Shown here piece by piece: positions 27,522-33,243 of a stretch of 33,243 bases of DNA; position 1 is the first letter of the stretch; every line of letters begins with the position of its first letter. The translations under genes were made by a program, and so were the position numbers. Below the pieces are notes generated by a model that saw nothing but the letters and a program-made list of their open reading frames with translations, did not search any database and was not told the DNA's origin. Source of the DNA: Acidimicrobiaceae bacterium (GTDB lineage: Bacteria; Actinomycetota; Acidimicrobiia; Acidimicrobiales; Bog-793); the NCBI GenBank assembly GCA_003159795.1, contig PLPK01000039.1, positions 19,586 to 52,828 of the forward strand. The letters run 5' to 3'.

Positions 27522-27624
27522 TTGGAACGTGCCGACCGTCTCTCGTGGCAAATTGCCCGAGTCCGGCGCCTGGCACGGCTTCTCGGTTGCATGGTAGTCG
27601 CGCACCCGCTGGTGGCTTCCCGCG

Positions 27625-29235
27625 ATGACGAACGCCGAGTTGATCGTCGACGGGGTCGTGCGTGCCCTGCGCAGCGCGGGGATTGTGGTCGAACCGGGCG
27701 AGGTGGTGCTCGAGCGTCCACAGCGACCGGAGCACGGCGATCTCTCTTCCAACGTCGCCCTCATCGTCGCGGCGCGTTCCGGTCGCGCCCCCCGCGCGAT
27801 CGCCGAGGAGCTCGCGGGTCGGCTCACCGCTCTCGACCTGCCCCACGTCGAGGCGGTGGAGGTGGCGGGGCCGGGATTCGTCAACCTGCGCGTCGGGCCC
27901 TCGTACTTTCACGAGGCGCTCGCCGCTGTTCTGGAGGCGGGAGCCGACCGCTACGCGTGCCCCGATGTCGGCAAGGGCGAACGAGTACAGGTCGAGTTCG
28001 TCTCCGCCAATCCGACGGGGCCGCTTCACGTCGGTAACGGCTGGTTCGCATCGTTCGGTGACGCGCTCGCGCGTCTGCTCCAGCGTTGCGGCTACGTCGT
28101 CGAGCGCGAGTACTACCTGAACGACACCGGGAACCAGATCCGCCTCCTCGGGGAGAGCCTGCTCGCACGCCGGGCGGGGGTCGCCCCGCCCGAGGAGGGT
28201 TACCAGGGGGCCTACCTCGTCGAGCTCGCGGCCCGCTACGACGGCCCCGAGGACACGATCGCGGCGGGCCGGTTCGCCTCCGTCGCCATCGTCGAGAACA
28301 TCCGCGCGACCCTCGCGCGTCTCGGGATCGTCTATGACCAGTGGTATAGCCAGGCCTCCATCGAGGAGAGCGGCCAGGTCGAGGAGACGATCGCCATCCT
28401 GCGCGCCAAGGGCCTCGTCTACGACAGGGACGGGGCGACCTGGTTCGCGTCGAGCGAGTACGGCGACAACCGCGACCGTGTCCTTGTCACGTCGGCCGGT
28501 GACAAGACCTACTTCGCCGGGGACATCGCCTATCACCGGGACAAGTTCCTCACCCGGGAGTTCGATCGCGTGATCGACGTCTTCGGTGCCGACCACCACG
28601 GCCAGGTGCCGAGTCTGCGCGCCGGTGTCGCCGCGCTCGGCATCGACCCGAGCCGGTTGGAGGTCGAACTCGGCCAGCTCGTCTCGCTCGTGAGCGGCCG
28701 GATGTCGAAACGGTCGGGCCAGTACGTGCCGCTCGATGAGCTGATCGACACCGTCGGGCCCGACGCGACGCGCCTCCTCGCGCTGATGGGCTCGATCAAC
28801 CAGGCGACGACTATCGACCTCGACGCCGTACGCCGGCAGTCGATGGAGAACCCCGTCTACTACATGCAGTACGCGCACGCCCGGATCGCGTCGATCGAGC
28901 GCGTCGCCGCCGACCGGGGGGTCGTGCGTCCCGCGCTCGGCGAGGTCGACCTCTCGTTGCTCGTCGATCCCCACGAGCTCGAGCTCGTCCGGCGCCTCAT
29001 CGACCTGCCCGTAGTGCTCGCCGATGCCGCGACGGCGCGCGCCCCGTACAAGGTGACGAACTGGGTGCGCCAGCTCGCCGCCGATTTCCACGGCTTCTAC
29101 CACGAGTGCCGGGTCCTCGGCGACGACGTGGCTCTGCCGCTCACCGGGGCGCGCCTTGCCCTCGTCGAAGCGGTGCGCATCGGCCTGGCGATCGGGCTCG
29201 GCGTGCTGGGCGTGTCTACCCCCGAGTCGATGTGA
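27625..29235 (+). CDS. argS: Arginyl-tRNA synthetase
   Basis: ArgRS charges tRNA-Arg in the cytoplasm. The 536-residue class I enzyme has an N-terminal Add-1 domain (RPEHGDLSSNVAL) and the HIGH-equivalent SANPTGPLHVGN. YLNDTGNQI, ADHHGQVPSLRAGVAAL and the KMSKS-equivalent GRMSKRSGQYV follow. The C-terminal DALR anticodon domain begins VYYMQYAHARIASI. ATG 27625 gives the expected N-terminus. No Shine-Dalgarno sequence is visible. Its stop overlaps the lysA start, making it the first gene of argS-lysA-hom-thrC. Confidence 0.97.
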   Translation: MTNAELIVDGVVRALRSAGIVVEPGEVVLERPQRPEHGDLSSNVALIVAARSGRAPRAIAEELAGRLTALDLPHVEAVEVAGPGFVNLRVGPSYFHEALAAVLEAGADRYACPDVGKGERVQVEFVSANPTGPLHVGNGWFASFGDALARLLQRCGYVVEREYYLNDTGNQIRLLGESLLARRAGVAPPEEGYQGAYLVELAARYDGPEDTIAAGRFASVAIVENIRATLARLGIVYDQWYSQASIEESGQVEETIAILRAKGLVYDRDGATWFASSEYGDNRDRVLVTSAGDKTYFAGDIAYHRDKFLTREFDRVIDVFGADHHGQVPSLRAGVAALGIDPSRLEVELGQLVSLVSGRMSKRSGQYVPLDELIDTVGPDATRLLALMGSINQATTIDLDAVRRQSMENPVYYMQYAHARIASIERVAADRGVVRPALGEVDLSLLVDPHELELVRRLIDLPVVLADAATARAPYKVTNWVRQLAADFHGFYHECRVLGDDVALPLTGARLALVEAVRIGLAIGLGVLGVSTPESM

Positions 29236-30563
29236 TGACGTTCCTCTCCGGTGACGACGAGAGTCCCGGCCCGACACCGTGTGAGACGCCGGTCGCGCGG
29301 CACCTGCTCCCCGACAGCACCGCGGTGACGGCCGCGGGGCGACTCGAGGTCGCGGACATCGACGTCGTCGCGCTCGCCGAGGAGTTCGGCACGCCGCTCT
29401 TCGTCTACGACGAGGCGACCCTGCGGGCGCGCTGCCGCGAGCTCGTCGGGGCTTTCGGTCCCGGCGGCGCCTACGCGACGAAGGCGTTCCTTTGTCGCGC
29501 GATGGCCCGGCTGGCGCTCGAAGAGGGTCTCCGGCTCGACGTGTCTACTGACGGCGAGCTGGGTGTGGCACTGGCCGCCGGCGCAGAACCGGACCGGATC
29601 GTCATGCACGGGAACAACAAGTCCGACGCTGAACTCGCCGCCGTCGTGGCCCTCGGTGGCGGAAGGATCGTCGTCGACTCGTTCGACGAGATCGCGCGGC
29701 TGGCCCGTCTCGCCGGGGGCGGCGCGCGGGGTGCCACCCAGCAGGTCCTTGTGCGGGTCAATCCCGGGATCGAAGCGCACACGCACGAATTCATCGCGAC
29801 GGGCCGCGAGGACTCGAAGTTCGGGTTCTCCGTGGCCTCGGGTGCCGCGGGATCAGCGATCGACGCCCTGAGGAAGGTGGTGGCGGTCGAGGTCGTCGGT
29901 GTCCACGCGCACATCGGGAGTCAGATCATGCGGCTCGATTCATTCGCGCGCATCGCCGAGGTCCTCGCCCCGCTCGCGGCCGACCGGGGTCTCGCCGAGC
30001 TCTGTGTTGGCGGCGGGCTGGGAGTCGCCTATCTCTCTGACGAGTCGGCCCCGACGATCACCGAGTGGGCCGCGGCGGTGCTCGCCGCTGCGGCGCGCGC
30101 CGGACTTCCCTCCGGCGTGCGGGTGAGCGCCGAGCCGGGACGCGCGTTGGTTGCCACCGCCGCGATGACCTGTTACCGGGTCGGGACGGTCAAGGAGCTC
30201 CCGGGCATCCGCAACTACATAGCCGTCGACGGGGGCATGAGCGACAACCCGCGGCCGGTCCTCTACGGCAGTGGTTACGAGGCCTTCCTCCCGCGGGACG
30301 TCACCGCGGACCGCCCCTACGCGGCGAGGATCGTCGGCAAGCACTGCGAGACGGGCGACGTCGTCGTCGCCGAGGCGCGCCTACCGGGTGACGTTGCCGT
30401 CGGCGACGTGCTCGTGACCCCGGTGACCGGGGCCTACGGGTTCTCGATGGCCTCGAACTACAACCGGGTGGGTCGCCCCCCGGTCGTTTTCGTGCGCGAC
30501 GGGAGCGCGCGGGTCGTCGTGCGGCGCGAGACCGTGGCGGACCTCCTCCGCCTGGAATCCTGA
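29235..30563 (+). CDS. lysA: Diaminopimelate decarboxylase
   Basis: LysA removes CO2 from meso-diaminopimelate to make lysine. The 442-residue fold-type III PLP enzyme has the Schiff-base lysine in YATKAFLCRAM. HGNNKSDAEL, HAHIGSQI, the PLP phosphate site EPGRALVA and the dimer-interface catalytic CETGD follow. The track starts at 29106 inside argS. ATG 29235 overlaps the argS stop (TGATG); GTG 29232 is possible but less usual. hom follows after 19 nt. Confidence 0.96.
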   Translation: MTFLSGDDESPGPTPCETPVARHLLPDSTAVTAAGRLEVADIDVVALAEEFGTPLFVYDEATLRARCRELVGAFGPGGAYATKAFLCRAMARLALEEGLRLDVSTDGELGVALAAGAEPDRIVMHGNNKSDAELAAVVALGGGRIVVDSFDEIARLARLAGGGARGATQQVLVRVNPGIEAHTHEFIATGREDSKFGFSVASGAAGSAIDALRKVVAVEVVGVHAHIGSQIMRLDSFARIAEVLAPLAADRGLAELCVGGGLGVAYLSDESAPTITEWAAAVLAAAARAGLPSGVRVSAEPGRALVATAAMTCYRVGTVKELPGIRNYIAVDGGMSDNPRPVLYGSGYEAFLPRDVTADRPYAARIVGKHCETGDVVVAEARLPGDVAVGDVLVTPVTGAYGFSMASNYNRVGRPPVVFVRDGSARVVVRRETVADLLRLES

Positions 30564-30570
30564 GAGTCGC

Positions 30571-30576
30571 TAGATT
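30571..30576 (+). promoter_or_regulatory. Possible internal leaderless promoter for hom
   Basis: TAGATT is followed by six bases and the ATG at 30583. It sits in the short lysA-hom gap, so hom and thrC could also be transcribed separately from lysA. Confidence 0.4.
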
Positions 30577-30582
30577 GTGCCG

Positions 30583-31911
30583 ATGAGCAGGGATGTCTGG
30601 CGTGCCACGCCGCACGTCGTGCGTCTCGGGCTGCTCGGCCTCGGCAACGTGGGCGCCGCCTTCGCCGAACTCGTCGACGACGACCAGCAGGGCATCAACC
30701 GCCGCGTCGGGCTCGGGCTCGAGATCACCCGGATCGCGGTGCGCGACACGGCCAAGCCCCGCGGCCCGCTCGGTCGGCTGGACCGGATCACCGACGAGGC
30801 CGCGAGTGTCGTCGCCGACCCGTCGGTCGACGTCGTCGTCGAGCTCATCGGCGGGATCGAGCCCGCCAAGTCGCTGATCCTGGCGGCGCTCAACGCCGGC
30901 AAGCCCGTCGTGACGGCCAATAAGGAGCTCCTCGCGCAGGATGGGCCGGAGCTGTTCGCGGCCGCGGAGTCGGCTGGACGGGCATTGTTGTTCGAGGCTG
31001 CCGTCGCGGGCGCGATCCCGCTCGTGCGGGCGCTGCGCGTCTCGCTCGTCGGCGAGCACATCCGCCGCGTGCTCGGCATCGTGAACGGGACGACAAACTA
31101 CATCCTCACCGAGATGAGCGAGAAGGGCCTGAGCTACGCCGCGGCTCTCGTCGCGGCCCAGGAGCTCGGCTACGCCGAGCGTGACCCTGCCGCCGACGTC
31201 GGCGGGCACGACGCCGCCGCCAAGGCTGCGATCCTCGCCGGGATCGCCTTCAGCGCCGATGTCGTCGCCGGTGACGTCTACCGCGAGGGGATCGAGGCGA
31301 TCGAGACCGCCGACATCGAGTTCGCCCACCGGCTCGGCTACGAGGTGAAGTTGCTCGCCGTCGCGGAGCAGCTCGTGGCCCCGGACGGCGGTCCGGCGAT
31401 GATCGCGGTGCGCGTGCACCCGGCGATGGTCCCCGCCGACCACCCGCTCGCCTCGATCCGGGGCCCGTCCAACGCCGTTTTCGTCGAGGGCGACGCGGCC
31501 GGCGAGCTGATGTTCTTCGGGCGCGGGGCGGGGGGGCGCCCGACGGCGTCGGCGGTGCTCGGCGACGTGGTCGACGCGGCGGGCGCGCTCGGGGCCGAGG
31601 GAAGCCTGCGTTTCGCACCGCGGCACCGCGCCCAGATCAGGCCGATTGGTGAGCTGCGTGCGCAGTACTACGTCGCGATCGACGTCACCGACCGTCCCGG
31701 CGTCCTCGCCACGGTCGCGACGGCGTTCGGGCGGCACAACGTTTCGGTGCGCTCGATGGAGCAGGTCGGGCTCGGTGACGAGGCCCGGCTCGTCTTCATC
31801 ACCCACCTCGCGGTCGAGTCCGACGTGCAGGCGACGCTGCGCGAGCTCGCGCCCCTCGACGTCGTGCGGCGCGTCGGCGGCCTCATCAGGGTCATCGGGC
31901 AGGAACGGTAG
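30583..31911 (+). CDS. hom: Homoserine dehydrogenase with C-terminal ACT domain
   Basis: Hom reduces aspartate semialdehyde to homoserine, the branch to threonine and methionine. The 442-residue protein has an NAD(P)-binding loop [12 protein letters not shown] and the catalytic part [25 protein letters not shown] and [33 protein letters not shown] provides the catalytic lysine region. An ACT domain at the end ([21 protein letters not shown]) is the usual site of threonine feedback. ATG 30583 is preferred for its spacing from TAGATT; GTG 30577 would add two residues. thrC follows after 13 nt. Confidence 0.96.
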   Translation: MSRDVWRATPHVVRLGLLGLGNVGAAFAELVDDDQQGINRRVGLGLEITRIAVRDTAKPRGPLGRLDRITDEAASVVADPSVDVVVELIGGIEPAKSLILAALNAGKPVVTANKELLAQDGPELFAAAESAGRALLFEAAVAGAIPLVRALRVSLVGEHIRRVLGIVNGTTNYILTEMSEKGLSYAAALVAAQELGYAERDPAADVGGHDAAAKAAILAGIAFSADVVAGDVYREGIEAIETADIEFAHRLGYEVKLLAVAEQLVAPDGGPAMIAVRVHPAMVPADHPLASIRGPSNAVFVEGDAAGELMFFGRGAGGRPTASAVLGDVVDAAGALGAEGSLRFAPRHRAQIRPIGELRAQYYVAIDVTDRPGVLATVATAFGRHNVSVRSMEQVGLGDEARLVFITHLAVESDVQATLRELAPLDVVRRVGGLIRVIGQER

Positions 31912-31924
31912 GGGCGGTGCCGAC

Positions 31925-33013
31925 GTGGTGAGAGGCGCGCGGTCCTCGCCCGACGAGACGCCACGTGCCACAAGCCCGACCTGGCCCGGTGTGATCCGGC
32001 GCTACGCCGAGTTCCTCCCCGTCACCGGGGCGACCCCGGTCGTGACGCTCCTGGAGGGGAACACGCCGCTGCTCCCGGCGCCGCGGCTCTCGGAGCGGGT
32101 CGGCGCCGAGGTCTACCTGAAAGTCGAGGGGCTGAACCCGACGGGGTCGTTCAAGGACCGGGGTATGACGGTCGCGATCTCCAAGGCACTCGAGGAGGGC
32201 TCTCGGGCGGTCGTCTGCGCCTCGACCGGCAACACATCGGCGTCGGCCGCGGCCTACGCGGCACGGGCGGGGATGACCTGCGTCGTCCTCGTGCCCGAGG
32301 GTCACGTCGCACTGGGCAAGCTCGCGCAGGCGCTCGTGCACGGCGCCCAGGTCCTCCAGGTGAGAGGCAACTTCGACGCCGCGCTCGTCGTCGTGCGCGA
32401 GCTGCCGTCGCGGGCCCCGGTCGTCGTCGTGAACTCCGTCAACCCGTTCCGGATCGAGGGCCAGAAGACCGGCGCCTTCGAGATCGTCGACGCGCTCGGC
32501 GATGCGCCCGACCTGTTCTGCATCCCGGTCGGCAACGCCGGGAACATCACGGCATACTGGCGCGGCTACCGCGAGTACCGGGCAGCGGGGATCTCGACCC
32601 GGCTGCCCCGGATGCTGGGCTTCCAGGCCGCCGGGGCGGCGCCGATCGTCGCGGGTCACCCGATAGACAAGCCCGAGACGATCGCCACGGCGATCCGCAT
32701 CGGCAACCCGGCGTCGTGGTCCGGCGCGACCGCGGCCGCCAGTGAGTCCGGCGGCGCGATCGCCGCGGTGACCGACGACCAGATTCTCGACGCCTACCAC
32801 TTCCTCGCCGAGGAGGAGTCGGTCTTCTGCGAGCCCGCCTCGGCGGCGTCGGTGGCGGGGCTGTTGAAAGCCGACGTCCCGGCGGGCGGGAAGGTCGTCT
32901 GCGTCCTCACCGGGAGCGGGCTGAAGGATCCCGACACCGCCATCAGCGGGGCTCGCGCCCCGGACGTCGTCGACGCGACGCTCAAAGCGGTCCTCGCCGC
33001 GCTCACGCTGTAG
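31925..33013 (+). CDS. thrC: Threonine synthase (housekeeping type)
   Basis: ThrC converts O-phosphohomoserine to threonine. The 362-residue fold-type II PLP enzyme has the lysine motif [11 protein letters not shown] (Lys77), [19 protein letters not shown], the phosphate loop [15 protein letters not shown] and [12 protein letters not shown]. It has no zinc ribbon. Length and motifs fit actinobacterial ThrC, and the position after hom supports the role. The track start at 31646 lies in hom; GTG 31925 (or 31928) with GGGG upstream is chosen. The expected next gene, thrB, is not seen in the remaining 230 nt. It contrasts with the riboswitch-controlled paralogue at 10171. Confidence 0.95.
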   Translation: MVRGARSSPDETPRATSPTWPGVIRRYAEFLPVTGATPVVTLLEGNTPLLPAPRLSERVGAEVYLKVEGLNPTGSFKDRGMTVAISKALEEGSRAVVCASTGNTSASAAAYAARAGMTCVVLVPEGHVALGKLAQALVHGAQVLQVRGNFDAALVVVRELPSRAPVVVVNSVNPFRIEGQKTGAFEIVDALGDAPDLFCIPVGNAGNITAYWRGYREYRAAGISTRLPRMLGFQAAGAAPIVAGHPIDKPETIATAIRIGNPASWSGATAAASESGGAIAAVTDDQILDAYHFLAEEESVFCEPASAASVAGLLKADVPAGGKVVCVLTGSGLKDPDTAISGARAPDVVDATLKAVLAALTL

Positions 33014-33129
33014 CGGTCGGCCGGTCGCCGCCTGCCGGCGTGGCGGGCGGCGAAGCTCCGGCTGCCCGCCGCCATCACGGCCGAGTACGCACGCGCCGCT
33101 CTCGGCCTGAAGCGGTCGGGTTGGCGCTG

Positions 33130-33222
33130 GAGATGTCGGGGGCGCGCCTTCGTTGCCGCCCCGCTTGGGTCGTGGCCCAGTACTACACGTTCCTCCGACT
33201 CGGCTTCGCCGGCTTCCGCGGG
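33130..33222 (+). pseudogene. Remnant of glutamate decarboxylase C-terminal region
   Basis: In one frame the sequence reads EMSGARLRCRPAWVVAQYYT then FLRLGFAGFRG before a stop at 33238. E. coli GadB has [25 protein letters not shown] at the matching place, and relatives have GGEMPTF just before it. Only about 31 residues match. The PLP lysine region and everything upstream are missing, since thrC ends at 33013. It therefore looks like a gene fragment between hom-thrC and whatever follows the window. Recognition is from memory of the family motif. Confidence 0.6.
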
Positions 33223-33243
33223 CCGACGCCGGTGCTGTGACCT

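Noticed and set aside
27442-29277. 611-residue minus-strand ORF
   Set aside because: Antisense shadow of argS; its C-terminus even reads through the tRNA gene.
30301-31971. 556-residue minus-strand ORF
   Set aside because: Antisense shadow of lysA and hom without family motifs.

Overview
The window is very GC-rich DNA with dense, often overlapping genes from an actinobacterium. Support for that: the clpC-carD-ispD-ispF-rlmB order, a solo groEL under a perfect CIRCE element, HemQ-type heme synthesis, DUF3263 and PAC2 proteins, and the tRNA-Arg/argS/lysA/hom/thrC order also found in mycobacteria. A deep-branching class such as Acidimicrobiia would fit, but I cannot prove it from sequence alone.

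Layout. 1-3.4 kb (+): the end of clpC, a decayed deazaflavin (F420)-type nitroreductase gene, then carD, ispD, ispF and an RlmB-like methylase. 3.4-8.1 kb: gltA and a GNAT gene (-), a PAC2 protein and a small Cys-rich protein (+), then a hemQ-larE pair (-). 8.1-11.6 kb (-): groEL, then a two-gene operon of a threonine-synthase-like PLP enzyme and a MoaD/ThiS-like sulfur carrier. This operon sits behind a SAM-I riboswitch that no ORF caller would show. 11.7-14.2 kb: otsA (+) facing otsB (-), with otsB apparently starting at CTG and overlapping a DUF3263 gene. 14.5-19.2 kb: acnA behind a marR gene (-), a divergent yceI (+) across paired palindromes, and a secreted protein. 19.4-26.7 kb: the potassium (Kdp) locus, with kdpDE on + and kdpFABC on -. 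An unlisted 27-residue membrane ORF precedes kdpF. KdpD lacks its N-terminal domain, and a broken copy of exactly that domain lies inverted just upstream. 26.8-33 kb: a lipoprotein, tRNA-Arg(CCG), argS, lysA, hom and a second, housekeeping-type thrC, ending in a relic of glutamate decarboxylase.

Most interesting point. The riboswitch-controlled ThrC-like/MoaD pair is probably not for threonine, because a normal thrC follows hom in the same window. SAM control, the carrier's C-terminal Gly-Gly and the ThrC fold suggest a sulfur-carrier-dependent route to homocysteine, perhaps from O-phosphohomoserine, analogous to CysM/CysO for cysteine. The riboswitch and gene layout are seen directly; the reaction is inference.

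A second theme is leaderless transcription. Several genes have a TAnnnT-like -10 hexamer 6-7 nt before the start codon (GNAT, hemQ, lipoprotein, hom, and a tiny leader ORF before marR). A third is gene decay: three relics (nitroreductase, KdpD N-domain, glutamate decarboxylase) lie in stretches that ordinary annotation would call intergenic.
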